DNA from: Oscillospiraceae bacterium
Lineage (GTDB): Bacteria > Bacillota > Clostridia > Oscillospirales > Ruminococcaceae
Direction: 5' to 3'
DNA length: 64,000 nt
NCBI GenBank assembly: GCA_017848055.1
Contig: JAGALZ010000006.1
Span: 105,080 to 169,079, forward strand
Position numbers and translations under genes: made by a program. The notes below the pieces were generated by a model. That model did no database searches, was not told where the DNA came from, and worked only from the letters and a program-made list of their open reading frames with translations. Shown here piece by piece: positions 42,784-52,270 of this stretch. Within the stretch, counting starts at the first letter, position 1. The number at the start of each line of letters is the position of its first letter.

Positions 42784-43359
42784 TTACTGGTTTTCGGGTG
42801 TATAAATCTCCTCGATATTATCTTTTGTATAGGTCTTGCCCTTGTAGGTGACGGAGATTCTATAGTTACCGGAGAATGCTCCTGCACCGATTTTTGTTAC
42901 GCTGTCGGGGATTGTAATCTCCAAGAGAGAACCACAACCGGAAAACGCAGAACCTTCGATTTTTGTCACGCTGTCGGGAATATAGATGTCCGTGAGTTGT
43001 CCACATGCTGAAAACGCATAATTGTCGATTTTAGTAACGCTTTCGGGAAGCTCAACATTTGTAATTCCCTGACACTTGCAGAATGCATTTACACCTATTT
43101 CGGTTACTCCCTCAGGGATTACTACCTTGCCCGTAGCGTTCTTGTCGCATGCTACCACTATGCCGTTCTCAATGGTAAGAGGGCCCTCTTGTTTGTCGCC
43201 CTCAGACGATTCACTATTATCACTTACTGAACTGTCTGTTACAATACTGTCTATTGCTGAGCTGTCCTTTGCGGAACTGTCTGAGCTGTCCTTACCTTCG
43301 CACGCAGTCATACTAAGTGCCATGGTAAGTGCTATGATAGTTGCTAAAAGTCTTTTCAT
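42784..43359 (-). CDS. short BspA-type leucine-rich-repeat lipoprotein
   Basis: A 191-residue lipoprotein, less than half the length of its neighbours. The lipobox is SMTAC, followed by a Ser/Asp-rich linker and only about four LRR_5 repeats. Its last 40 residues (from DSVTKIGAGAFSGNY to the end) closely match the C-terminus of the upstream-strand neighbour at 41267-42622, so the two are recent paralogues. CGGAGGACT precedes the ATG, with a TATAAT 19 nt before that; no good -35 box was found. It may have shrunk by loss of repeats. Confidence 0.9.
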   Translation of the reverse strand: MKRLLATIIALTMALSMTACEGKDSSDSSAKDSSAIDSIVTDSSVSDNSESSEGDKQEGPLTIENGIVVACDKNATGKVVIPEGVTEIGVNAFCKCQGITNVELPESVTKIDNYAFSACGQLTDIYIPDSVTKIEGSAFSGCGSLLEITIPDSVTKIGAGAFSGNYRISVTYKGKTYTKDNIEEIYTPENQ

Positions 43360-43402
43360 TATTTAGTCCTCCGATTAAATTATACTGGATATCCGTTAAG
43401 AT

Positions 43403-44773
43403 TCAGCTTCTGACAAGGCTTTCGCACTCCTCAAATATATATATTCCCAAATCTGTTGCACTGTCTGGAATTATGCAAGTTTCGAGATTACGACAATAAC
43501 AGAATGCAAAATCCTCAATTCTTACGACGCTGTCCGGAATGACAACTGTTTTAAGGCATACAGCACATTCAAACGCTGTTGCACCGATGGTCGTTACTGT
43601 ATCCGGAATAACATATTCCGTATTCAACTTACAGCGAGGATACTTAATCAGCCAACTCTTATCCTTGTTGAACAGGACTCCTTCTTCTGATGAATAATTC
43701 TTATTATTCTCATCGACATTTATCTGAGAAATTCCTGCACAACCAAGGAATGCATTTCCCATGATTGTTCTGACGCTTGCAGAAACATTTACCTTCTCAA
43801 GGTTTTCACATGCATGAAACGCATATTCAGCTATTGTCAGGCAGTTCTCGTTCAAAACTACTTCTCTAAGCATTGTAGCACCGCTGAATGCATATTGTCC
43901 GATAACTGTTACACCGTCAGGAACAACGTATGTTGCACCCATCTTATTTGCAGGATAGCAAAGCACATACGTTTTGTCCTTTGACAGAAGAACGCCGTCA
44001 ACAGATATATAGTTCTTATTGTTTTCGTCAACGTTGATACTTGCAAGTACAGGGCAATCGCCAAATGCACATGTTCCTATAGACTCAACACTTGCAGGAA
44101 TATTTATCTGCTTAAGACCTATACAGAATCTGAAAGCATCCTTACCGATTTTAATCAGGTTCTCTGACATCGTTACTTTAGCAAGTGCGCCGCAGTTTGA
44201 AAATGCAGCTTCACCGATGTAGGTTACGCTGTCAGGAATATCTATACTGAAAAACTGGCAACCATAGAATGCATTCTTTTCAATACGGGTAACAGTATCA
44301 GGAATTATTACCTCAGAAAAAAAGTAGCAGTTCATAAAAGCACCTTCTCCTATTTCGGTTACTCCCTCAGGGATTACTACCTTGCCCGTAGCGTTCTCGT
44401 CACACTTCACTAAAACGTTGTTTTCAATTGTAAGAAAACTTTTCTCCTGCGGTATCCCAGGGTCTTTAACAGGTGTTGTTCCGCCTGCACCTTTATCATC
44501 ACATGACTTACAGATGTAAAGTCCGAGCGGAGTTGTTACACCCTCTCCCTGCGCAACCTTCGCACCGCAGACCTCGCAGATTTCCCGAGAAGTAAGTGTG
44601 GTGGTTTCTGTAGTAGCGGACGTTGTGGTAGTAGTTGTTGTGGTAGTAGTTGTTGTGGTTGCTTCTGAAGAATCAGCCGCACCGTTAGCGGTGTTATCTT
44701 CTTCAAAATCACCGCATGCTGCAAGTGACATCACCATTGTAATCGATAAAAGTGACGCTAAAAATCTTTTCAT
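43403..44773 (-). CDS. BspA-type leucine-rich-repeat lipoprotein with Cys4 knuckle
   Basis: A 456-residue lipoprotein. The lipobox MSLAAC is followed by a linker of 15 or more consecutive Thr-rich residues, a Cys4 module (CEVCGAKV ... CKSCDDKG) at about residues 65-95, then about 12 LRR_5 repeats with two irregular VDENNKNYxS blocks. It ends abruptly at ESLVRS without the ISVTYKGKTY cap seen in its paralogues, so the end may be truncated. GGAGGAAATACT precedes the ATG at 44773; an in-frame start 5 codons earlier overlaps the ribosome binding site. Confidence 0.9.
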   Translation of the reverse strand: MKRFLASLLSITMVMSLAACGDFEEDNTANGAADSSEATTTTTTTTTTTTTSATTETTTLTSREICEVCGAKVAQGEGVTTPLGLYICKSCDDKGAGGTTPVKDPGIPQEKSFLTIENNVLVKCDENATGKVVIPEGVTEIGEGAFMNCYFFSEVIIPDTVTRIEKNAFYGCQFFSIDIPDSVTYIGEAAFSNCGALAKVTMSENLIKIGKDAFRFCIGLKQINIPASVESIGTCAFGDCPVLASINVDENNKNYISVDGVLLSKDKTYVLCYPANKMGATYVVPDGVTVIGQYAFSGATMLREVVLNENCLTIAEYAFHACENLEKVNVSASVRTIMGNAFLGCAGISQINVDENNKNYSSEEGVLFNKDKSWLIKYPRCKLNTEYVIPDTVTTIGATAFECAVCLKTVVIPDSVVRIEDFAFCYCRNLETCIIPDSATDLGIYIFEECESLVRS

Positions 44774-44832
44774 TAGTATTTCCTCCATATTGTCAAAACA
44801 GTATTATTTGTATGTACGTAAATAGCATTTAC

Positions 44833-44841
44833 ATTATAGCA
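44833..44841 (-). promoter_or_regulatory. extended -10 promoter element of the third LRR gene
   Basis: Minus strand TGCTATAAT, an extended -10 box about 60 nt upstream of the start codon. No good -35 box was found. Confidence 0.5.
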
Positions 44842-44960
44842 CTAGCTCAGCAGAAAACCATAATTTTCTTGTAAAAAATGTTGATATTTTGCACATACTT
44901 TAGCACTATTTTAACTTAAACGTTTGCAAAATGAAACTACCGCATAAAAGCTATTGCATA

Positions 44961-45172
44961 TTTATCTGAGGAACCTTTCTGAAGAAAGCTTCTCCCCCGA
45001 GCCCCTTACAAAGACTTTTAATACGATTTCAACCCCATAGGGTAGATATCACCTGACTGAGAATCTGAAACAGTTCTCGTGGTACATACCCTATGGGGCT
45101 GAAATTTTGTTATATAAGTTTTAGGAAATGAGTTTGAGGAAAACCGACTTTTCAAAAGGATTTTCCTCAATA
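44961..45172. repeat. palindromic intergenic element, copy E
   Basis: Complete and in the same orientation as A and B, with a few changes in the first and third hairpins. It lies between two minus-strand units, ending 31 bp from the stop codon of the gene at 45204. It is the main content of the 430-bp gap from 44774 to 45203. Confidence 0.88.
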
Positions 45173-45203
45173 GAAACTCAGCAGCTTCTTTACGGGAACT
45201 TCC

Positions 45204-45461
45204 TTAATTTGTGAGCCAAGCGTAAGCTATATCAAGAGCCGAATAGAGGCTTGATTTCTCTGCATTCTTCACCGGCACATTCTGCTCGGTAGAGATTTTA
45301 TAGAGTCTTACTCTGGTAGCTGTCTTGATGTCGTTTACGTCCTCCTGGGCTAAAATCTGAATCCAGATTACGAACTCATCGCCCATATTTCCGTAATAGA
45401 GCTCTTTCCCCTTTCTTACGAGCGGGTAGCCCTTATATGTGAAAAACTTATTATCTGCCAT
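45204..45461 (-). CDS. small conserved-looking cytoplasmic protein, unknown function
   Basis: An 85-residue soluble protein without signal peptide, membrane helix or recognised motif (start MADNKFFTYKGYPLVRKG). AAGGAGG precedes the ATG at 45461. It lies 19 bp downstream of the DUF4340 gene and closes that operon, so it may serve the Gld-like ABC system, but this is inference from position only. Confidence 0.75.
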   Translation of the reverse strand: MADNKFFTYKGYPLVRKGKELYYGNMGDEFVIWIQILAQEDVNDIKTATRVRLYKISTEQNVPVKNAEKSSLYSALDIAYAWLTN

Positions 45462-45480
45462 TGATTCGTCCTCCTTGCAA

Positions 45481-47016
45481 TTAGTAAGTAGTTATCATGC
45501 TCTCGCCGTCAACTACTCTCTGGATATTCTCCATAAGAGTATCGGCGTAGCTTGTAGGAATGATGTATCCGACGCTGCCGTCAAGCTCTGCGATAAGTCG
45601 GCGGTTGGTTGAGGTATAGAACTTGACTATCTGCTCCTTGCCGTTTTCGAGCTTTATGGTAACTGTGAGGTAAAGCTCCTCCTCGCCTGTCAGCGGAGTA
45701 AAGTAGGTTTCGTCGGTCGGGCACTCAAGCCAGTAAACGTACCAATCCTGGAAAAGCTCGGTTTCCACAGTCTTGCCGTCAATCTTTACCTCGAACACTT
45801 CATCATCAATACTGTCGTCCGGATTTTCGTCCTCGTGTGCGTAGACATCAACAGAAACAGTCTTGTCAGTTGTCTGGAGAGTGATTGTATCAAGGTCAAC
45901 GAAGAGGTTGTTTGTCATCATGCCGAGAATGATATCTCCCGGAACAACGGTTGCCCAGACGCATTCTGTTGCAGGAATGATATAGATACAATCGGTGTCC
46001 TTTGCATTGAGGAAGCAGTAGTAGCCGGAAACTGTGGTTGTTTCCTCGCCGTTGTCATCGAGTGCATAGACAGGGTTGCCGATGCTTAAGGTATAGTCGT
46101 CGGAATCTGTATCGAGGATTACCTTAGCAAAAGGCTCCTTGAGGCCGTACTTTTCCTTGTCCTCATCTGTCGGATGAAGCAGAACAGCTTCGGATGCGGT
46201 AAGTCCCCAGATTCCGTGGGTAACATCAGCCGAGGCTGTTATGTTAAGGAACTGGTAAACAGGCTTAATCATTGCCTGATTAGATGACATACCAATCGGG
46301 ATTTCGTCCTCGGGAACGGTAACGAACACCATATCATAGTCGATATCCTCACGCTTTATTGTGAGTCTGTCGATAGTAGGCCAGGCTGAATCTGACGGAG
46401 TGTCCACGAGAACCGAGTTTGTAAAGTAAAGCTCGGACTGCATAAAATAGTTCACATTCTGCTGGAGAACTGTGTATACAGTGTTGCTTCCCTCTTCGCA
46501 GAGGTAGTAGTATCCGCCCTGCGCAATTTCAATTCCAATGTTGAAAATTCTGTCGGGGCCGTTATCAGAAGAAATTGTAATCCTTGCCTTCGGTTCGCTC
46601 AGCCCGTACTTGGAAAGGTCAGAGGCATTTTCCTCAACGATTTCCCTGCCCTTCAAGCCTGAGCAGATATTAACGCAGGCATTGACAAAAGTCTTGTTCT
46701 GTCTTACACCGTCCAGGTTTGTAAGCTGCCATACGGCTGTGCCGTCAGCGGAAGGTGCCTTTTCGGTTCTTTCGATGACAAGCTCGCCATGCTCGTTCAC
46801 GAAGGTGATTTTGGAAACTGAGTTCTTATCAATTTCGGTAAGAGGATATACGTTTTCATCCTCTAAAAGCTCGTCTGCAATTGATGAGGTGTTATCCTTC
46901 TGCGATGAGCTGTCGGTGTTTTTTGCGGGGTCTGTGAGCTTAAGCAGGAGAAGGGTTGCGCCGAGGCAGACCATTACTACCACCCCGACGATTATTCCCT
47001 TGATTTTTGAATTCAT
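45481..47016 (-). CDS. DUF4340 membrane-anchored protein of a Gld-like ABC system
   Basis: A 511-residue protein with one N-terminal transmembrane helix (about 7-27), a short linker and a large outer portion resembling DUF4340 repeats (SKYGLSEPKARITIS, EKYGLKEPFAKVIL). DUF4340 proteins commonly lie beside GldA, GldF and GldG homologues in non-gliding bacteria, where their job is unknown. AAGGAGG precedes the ATG. It lies 15 bp after the GldG-like gene in the same operon. Confidence 0.87.
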   Translation of the reverse strand: MNSKIKGIIVGVVVMVCLGATLLLLKLTDPAKNTDSSSQKDNTSSIADELLEDENVYPLTEIDKNSVSKITFVNEHGELVIERTEKAPSADGTAVWQLTNLDGVRQNKTFVNACVNICSGLKGREIVEENASDLSKYGLSEPKARITISSDNGPDRIFNIGIEIAQGGYYYLCEEGSNTVYTVLQQNVNYFMQSELYFTNSVLVDTPSDSAWPTIDRLTIKREDIDYDMVFVTVPEDEIPIGMSSNQAMIKPVYQFLNITASADVTHGIWGLTASEAVLLHPTDEDKEKYGLKEPFAKVILDTDSDDYTLSIGNPVYALDDNGEETTTVSGYYCFLNAKDTDCIYIIPATECVWATVVPGDIILGMMTNNLFVDLDTITLQTTDKTVSVDVYAHEDENPDDSIDDEVFEVKIDGKTVETELFQDWYVYWLECPTDETYFTPLTGEEELYLTVTIKLENGKEQIVKFYTSTNRRLIAELDGSVGYIIPTSYADTLMENIQRVVDGESMITTY

Positions 47017-47031
47017 AGTGCCGTTTCCTCC

Positions 47032-48633
47032 TTACTTGTTCTTTCTTCTCTTGTGGACGATGAGTCCGACAACGAGAACAGCAAGAGGAATGATTGCCTG
47101 GAATGTCCACTTGAGCACGCTTGCCTGCTTTTCGGTAAGGTCAAAGCTGTTGCCGAGGACTGTTTTTGTTTCTACTACAAAGCCTGTTGATGCTTTCTTG
47201 GTCATACCGTTGAGAAGGCTTATGATGTACTCTGAATTCTGGAACTGCACACCTGAGAGGAATGCGTCGTTGAAGAATTCCTCAGTAGAGATTACCATAA
47301 GGTTTGAGTAGTTTGTTTCCTCGCCGATAAATACTGCCTTTGAGGAAATTGCGAGATAGTTCTGAACACCCTTTGAAAGTGGCTCGTCGAAATTATCGTA
47401 TGCAAATGTGTAGCCACGGTTTGTCGATACGAGGAACTTCTCGGTTACCATCATATTTTCCTCTTCGAACATAAGCTCGATAGGTCTTGGGTTCATAAAA
47501 GCAAGCAGGAGAGAATTTGTGTTGATATCCTGCAGGTAGTTGTCGGAAACAACGTCAGCGATGTTTATAAAGGTCTGTGTCTGCATATCTGCATAAACAT
47601 GGCTTGAGTCATTTTCAAAGACGATAGCCTGCGGAATCTTGATTCCGTACTCGGATAAGAATTCATCGAGGTTCGGAGTTTCAGCCTGCTGAACGGATGC
47701 GATATAGATAACATCCTTGTCGAGGTTACCGCCGTTGATGAGGAAGTCAGAAAGCTTCTTTATCTCGGAATCGAGGTAGTCCTTCTTAGGAGCAGGAACG
47801 ATAACGAGGTCGATGTTTTCCGGAATTTCCTCGGTTGTGATGTTTATTGTTGTAAGGTTATAGCCGTTAGCGGCAAGGAGCCTTTTGAAGGAAGAGAGGT
47901 CTGTTGCCTCGTCACGTCCTGTTAAGATTGCAACATCAACGGGATTCGGGTCTGTGATGCTCACAAGAGCCGAGGTAAATGCCTGCTCGGCGTTGGAACC
48001 CACGATTGCGGCACCGTACATTGAGATAACATTTACAGCTCCGTAGGTTTCGCAGAATGCTGACATATCGCCGTAGTAGCTTTCAAACTGAGAAACGAAC
48101 TCTGCGTTCCAGGAAACCATATCGTTGAGGGTTACTACCTTTACTCTCTGGTACTCCTTGCCTGTTTCCTCATCCTTTACGTATGTTTCAAAGAGAATAT
48201 CGTAATCTCTGAGGGTAACGTCAGGGTAATCGGATTTCAGCTCCGGATTCTTGAGCAGGTCTACATACTTGACCTTGATATTAGCGTTGTACTCACGGTA
48301 TCTTCTTAAAAGCTCCTGAGCCTGTACTGTATACTCATTTACAGCGGCGAAAGCCTGCTCCTCTGCGAGGACAGTAATTGTAATCTCAGAATCAATTGCC
48401 TTTACATAGTCAACTGATTTTTCGGAGATTGAGTACTTGTTGTTTTCGGTAAGGTCGATTGTGAGAGGGTATCTGTCGAAAATGACTGACGCTACGACGT
48501 TAATCATTACAACGATAGCGATAAAGAACACCGTAAGAACGGTTGCCATGGTGGTGTGCTTTAACACCTTGCGGTTTGGCTTTTTCTTTTCGGTCTTTGT
48601 GTCCTTTGCCCTTGAAATTTTCTTGTCTGCCAT
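47032..48633 (-). CDS. GldG-family ABC transporter auxiliary protein
   Basis: A 533-residue protein: one helix near the N-terminus (about 30-50), a large outer domain and one helix near the C-terminus, ending in the basic HKRRKNK. The outer domain is of the ABC_transp_aux type, with KYSISEKSVDYVKAID near its start and VVTLNDMV and VAILTGRDE inside. In Flavobacteria GldG is part of an ABC system needed for gliding; here the system exists in a non-gliding lineage. It lies between the permease and DUF4340 genes. Confidence 0.9.
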   Translation of the reverse strand: MADKKISRAKDTKTEKKKPNRKVLKHTTMATVLTVFFIAIVVMINVVASVIFDRYPLTIDLTENNKYSISEKSVDYVKAIDSEITITVLAEEQAFAAVNEYTVQAQELLRRYREYNANIKVKYVDLLKNPELKSDYPDVTLRDYDILFETYVKDEETGKEYQRVKVVTLNDMVSWNAEFVSQFESYYGDMSAFCETYGAVNVISMYGAAIVGSNAEQAFTSALVSITDPNPVDVAILTGRDEATDLSSFKRLLAANGYNLTTINITTEEIPENIDLVIVPAPKKDYLDSEIKKLSDFLINGGNLDKDVIYIASVQQAETPNLDEFLSEYGIKIPQAIVFENDSSHVYADMQTQTFINIADVVSDNYLQDINTNSLLLAFMNPRPIELMFEEENMMVTEKFLVSTNRGYTFAYDNFDEPLSKGVQNYLAISSKAVFIGEETNYSNLMVISTEEFFNDAFLSGVQFQNSEYIISLLNGMTKKASTGFVVETKTVLGNSFDLTEKQASVLKWTFQAIIPLAVLVVGLIVHKRRKNK

Positions 48634-48651
48634 CTGAAAACGCCCCCTTCC

Positions 48652-49356
48652 TTAGCTCCAACGGCGCTTTTCCAGCACTCTCACGGTGAGGTACAGGAAC
48701 ACTGCCGTTGCACTTATGAAGAACAGAACGTTTGAAAGGTCAAACAGTCCGTAGGTAAAGCCTGTATATCTGTCCACGAAGGAAAGATTCGAGATAATCT
48801 CTGAGAGCCACTGCACCGGAACAAGCTGTGCGATTGCGCTCAGAAGGTAGCAAAGCAGCATTGCCGCAAAGCTGATGATTGCAGAAACAATCTGGTTTTC
48901 TGTCAGCGAGGATACGAAAATTCCTATCGAGATGAACGCCGAGCCTAAAAGCAGGAAACCAACGATGTTGCCGATTACTACTGTCCAGTCGGGCTGTGCG
49001 AATGCTGAAACCACGACTGCGTACACAACAGTAATTGAAACTGCGAGTGTAAAAATCAGAAATGCCGCTAAAAACTTGCCCATTACGAGGCCGCCGAGGC
49101 TTACAGGGGCTGTAAGAAGGCACTGGTCGGTTTTCTGGTTTTTCTCCTCAGAGAGGGTTCTCATTGTAAGTATCGGAATTACGACTAAAAGCACGTAAAT
49201 CAGAAGTGTGAAGATGTACGCCAAATCTGCAGAGCCTGAGCTTAACGCTGTCATATTGAAAAACAGACCTGCACCTGCATAGAAAAGAGCCAGGAAAATA
49301 TAGCCGATTGGCGTTGTGAAGTAAGCTAAAAGCTCACGGCGGAAAATTGCGCCCAT
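48652..49356 (-). CDS. ABC-2 type permease, GldF-like
   Basis: A 234-residue membrane protein with about six helices, starting IFRRELLAYFTTPIGYIF, a typical GldF/ABC-2 N-terminus. It forms the membrane channel for the ATPase of the upstream gene; the stop and start codons of the two genes overlap by one base (TAATG), a sign of translational coupling. The cargo is not known. Confidence 0.92.
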   Translation of the reverse strand: MGAIFRRELLAYFTTPIGYIFLALFYAGAGLFFNMTALSSGSADLAYIFTLLIYVLLVVIPILTMRTLSEEKNQKTDQCLLTAPVSLGGLVMGKFLAAFLIFTLAVSITVVYAVVVSAFAQPDWTVVIGNIVGFLLLGSAFISIGIFVSSLTENQIVSAIISFAAMLLCYLLSAIAQLVPVQWLSEIISNLSFVDRYTGFTYGLFDLSNVLFFISATAVFLYLTVRVLEKRRWS

Positions 49357-50327
49357 TACTTATCTGACTCCCCTTTCTTTTTTGTAAACTTTACGTTCTC
49401 GCCCATAGTGAGCTTTAAGAAGATATCCTCGAGTGAAAGCTCGCTGGACTTGAGTCCGAGCAGATACCAGTTTCTTGCGGCTATTCTGTTGAACAGCTCA
49501 CGGCGGATATCAAGCTTTTCGTCTGTTTCGATAAGGTACTCGCTGACCGATTCGCCGAGGCTCTTTCCCTTTTCGATTGTCTTTACGCCTCTTATGGTGC
49601 TTACTGTCTTTATGATTTCGTCCGAAGGGCCGTCAATCTGCGCAATAAGCTTATGCTCCTGAGAAAGCGAGCGTGAGAGGTTTTCCTCTGTATCGTTTGC
49701 AACGATGTTGCCCTGGTTTATAACAACAATTCTGTCGCAAACTGCCTGCACCTCAGAAAGGATATGCGAGGAGAGGATAACGGTATGGCTCTTTCCGAGC
49801 TTTTTGATAAGCGAACGGATTTCGATTATCTGGTTAGGGTCAAGACCTACTGTCGGCTCGTCAAGGATAAGCACCTTAGGGTTTCCGACAAGTGCCTGGG
49901 CAAGTCCTACTCTCTGGCGGTAACCCTTCGAGAGGTTCTTTATAATTCTGTTGTACACGTTCTCGATTTTCACAAGCTTGCAGATATCTGCAAGGTGGGT
50001 GTTTCTCGGGAGCTTGCACTTCTTGAGGTCGTAGATAAAGCAAAGGTATTCCTTTACTGTCATATCTAAATACAGCGGTGGGAGCTCAGGCAGATAGCCT
50101 ATCTCCTTTTTCGCCTTCATAGGATTTTCAAGAATGTCGATTCCGTTGATAAGTGCCACGCCGTCGGTTGACGAGATATAGCCTGTGAGCATATTCATCG
50201 TTGTACTTTTTCCTGCTCCATTAGGGCCTAAGAATCCGAGAATTTCTCCGTCATTGGCGGTGAATGAGATATTGTTTACGGCAATCTTATCTCCGTAATG
50301 CTTACTGAGATTTTTAACCTCAATCAT
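49356..50327 (-). CDS. ABC transporter ATP-binding protein, GldA-like
   Basis: A 323-residue ATPase. Walker A is GPNGAGKST, the signature is LSKGYRQR, and Walker B is VLILDEPTVGLDP, with the switch His in LSSHILSE. The extra C-terminal 90 residues are usual for the drug/GldA-type group. GGAGGAAAAA precedes the ATG. It is the first gene of the five-gene Gld-like operon; a clear -35/-10 pair was not found in the 100 bp upstream. Confidence 0.93.
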   Translation of the reverse strand: MIEVKNLSKHYGDKIAVNNISFTANDGEILGFLGPNGAGKSTTMNMLTGYISSTDGVALINGIDILENPMKAKKEIGYLPELPPLYLDMTVKEYLCFIYDLKKCKLPRNTHLADICKLVKIENVYNRIIKNLSKGYRQRVGLAQALVGNPKVLILDEPTVGLDPNQIIEIRSLIKKLGKSHTVILSSHILSEVQAVCDRIVVINQGNIVANDTEENLSRSLSQEHKLIAQIDGPSDEIIKTVSTIRGVKTIEKGKSLGESVSEYLIETDEKLDIRRELFNRIAARNWYLLGLKSSELSLEDIFLKLTMGENVKFTKKKGESDK

Positions 50328-50426
50328 CTTTTTTCCTCCTTTATCTTAATTTGCTTTTTCCGCATTACACAGTCACAGAAATTCTAGCACACCAATGTGT
50401 GGCATTTGTGACAATACGGGTAAAAT

Positions 50427-51320
50427 TTACAGTTCATTTGATTTTACGGCTTCAATATCCTTAGCAATCTGACTACTAAGCTCCTTTACCGAGGAAAACT
50501 TCTTTTCCTCACGAAGAAAGCTTTTCAGATACAGCCTTGCGGTTTTTCCGTACAAATCGCCCTTGAAGCCTAAAATGTGTGTTTCGCAGACAGGTCTGTC
50601 ACTGCCGACAGTCGGTTTTACACCGACGTTTGTAATACCGTCATACAGCCTGCCGTCAATTTCAATCTGTGAGATATACACTCCGAATTTCGGAAGAACA
50701 ACGCCCTCGTTGAGTGCCTGGTTTGCGGTAGGGAAGCTCATTTCTCTGCCGAGCTTTCTTCCGTGCGAAATCTCGCTCTCGATACAAAGTCTGTACCCTA
50801 AAAGCTTATTCGCCTTTTCGATTTCGCCCTGCGATATGAAATCTCTGATTGCAGATGTCGAAACTGTCATACCGTCCGCTGTTACCTTGTCAACGACGCA
50901 AAGTCCCACGCCGTTTTTTTCACAGAGTTCATAAAGAAGCGACGTGTCGCCCGATGCATTTTTTCCAAATCTGAAGTCATAGCCACAGACGATATATCCG
51001 CATCTGAGCTCACGCAGGAGCTTGTTTTCGAAAAACTCCTTCGGTGAAAGCTCTCTTACACTTTCAAAGTCCTCAGCGATTACCTTTTCTATTCCGAGCG
51101 ACAAAAGCATCTTTTCCTTCTGCTCGTCGGAAATCACCGGCTTTACGCCCTTTACGGTGAAAGCTCCGTTTGTAAATGTAAAGGCAGTTGCGGTAAATCC
51201 CTTTTCTTGCGAGAGCTCTTTTGCCCTTAGGATTACGGCTCTGTGTCCTAAATGCACCGAGTCAAAAAGTCCGAGAGCGACGCAGGCTTTCCTGCAATTT
51301 TTACTATCCAAGCAAGTCAA
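50427..51320 (-). CDS. ribF: bifunctional riboflavin kinase / FAD synthetase
   Basis: A 297-residue enzyme that phosphorylates riboflavin to FMN and adenylates FMN to FAD. The N-terminal adenylyltransferase domain carries GLFDSVHLGH; the C-terminal kinase domain carries REMSFPTAN and a THILGF block. The start is TTG at 51320, 8 nt from GGGAG; the next ATG would remove the nucleotide-binding loop. It is last in the translation operon after truB, a typical order in Firmicutes. Confidence 0.95.
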   Translation of the reverse strand: MTCLDSKNCRKACVALGLFDSVHLGHRAVILRAKELSQEKGFTATAFTFTNGAFTVKGVKPVISDEQKEKMLLSLGIEKVIAEDFESVRELSPKEFFENKLLRELRCGYIVCGYDFRFGKNASGDTSLLYELCEKNGVGLCVVDKVTADGMTVSTSAIRDFISQGEIEKANKLLGYRLCIESEISHGRKLGREMSFPTANQALNEGVVLPKFGVYISQIEIDGRLYDGITNVGVKPTVGSDRPVCETHILGFKGDLYGKTARLYLKSFLREEKKFSSVKELSSQIAKDIEAVKSNEL

Positions 51321-51346
51321 GCAAATCGCTCCCTTTCCTTTGTTTA

Positions 51347-52267
51347 TCAGTAGAAATTCTTGACGCTTACAAACTCGTCGTTTTCGCCGTCAGCTTTTGC
51401 AACCGAGATAAACTCGCCGTCGCAGGAATACACTCTGTACTCATTTTCATGTGCAGACTGTCTGTCGTTTAAACCGACCTGCGAAAGCCTGAGCTTTACG
51501 CCGTTTTTGTAAAGAGGGGTGTTTCTCTCGCTGAGCTTTATTTTCTCAAGCGACATAAACTCCTTGTCAAGCGGCTTTACAGCCTCCTCGATTCTTCCCT
51601 CATTCGCCATAATCTGAAGCTCCTTCATCGTATAGCACTGCCCGATGACAAAGCCTCCTGCCTTTACTCGCTCGAGAGCTGTCATAGTACCGAATGCACC
51701 CAGCCTTACGCCGATATCGTGAATGAGAGTGCGTATGTATGTGCCGCTGCTTACCGACACATACATTTTTCCCTCACGGGTATTTTCGTCATATTCTGTG
51801 ATATTTATAAAGTCGATATGTCTTTTTCTTGCGGCACGCTCTATAGTCTTTCCCTCACGGGCAAGCTCATAGAGTCTTTTTCCGCCGACCTTTACAGCCG
51901 AGAACATCGGCGGTATCTGCATGATATCGCCCTGGAACTCCATTGCCGCCTCTTCAAGCTCTTGTCTTGTAACAGCCTTGTCGCTTCTTTCGAGCACCTC
52001 GCCCGTAATATCCTGCGTGTCGGTAGAAAGCCCGAGCCTGAAGGACGCAACATAGCATTTTCCGTCGCCGTTTACCATATCGCACGCCTTTGTTGCCTTG
52101 CCGACAAACACCGCCAGCACGCCGGTTGCCATAGGGTCAAGCGTTCCGCTGTGGCCGAGTCTTTTGACTCCGACGATGCCTCTGAGCTTTGCAACTACGT
52201 CAAACGAGGTCCAGTCCTTCGGCTTATTTACGGGGATAACTCCGCAAAGCTCCTTACAGCTTTCCAT
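51347..52267 (-). CDS. truB: tRNA pseudouridine-55 synthase
   Basis: A 306-residue enzyme converting uridine 55 in the T loop of tRNAs to pseudouridine. The catalytic aspartate is in GHSGTLDPMATGVL, with GVIPVNKPKDWTSFD at the N-terminus and the SSGTYIRTL block near 180. It starts 3 nt after the nrnA stop codon. Confidence 0.96.
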   Translation of the reverse strand: MESCKELCGVIPVNKPKDWTSFDVVAKLRGIVGVKRLGHSGTLDPMATGVLAVFVGKATKACDMVNGDGKCYVASFRLGLSTDTQDITGEVLERSDKAVTRQELEEAAMEFQGDIMQIPPMFSAVKVGGKRLYELAREGKTIERAARKRHIDFINITEYDENTREGKMYVSVSSGTYIRTLIHDIGVRLGAFGTMTALERVKAGGFVIGQCYTMKELQIMANEGRIEEAVKPLDKEFMSLEKIKLSERNTPLYKNGVKLRLSQVGLNDRQSAHENEYRVYSCDGEFISVAKADGENDEFVSVKNFY

Positions 52268-52270
52268 TGC

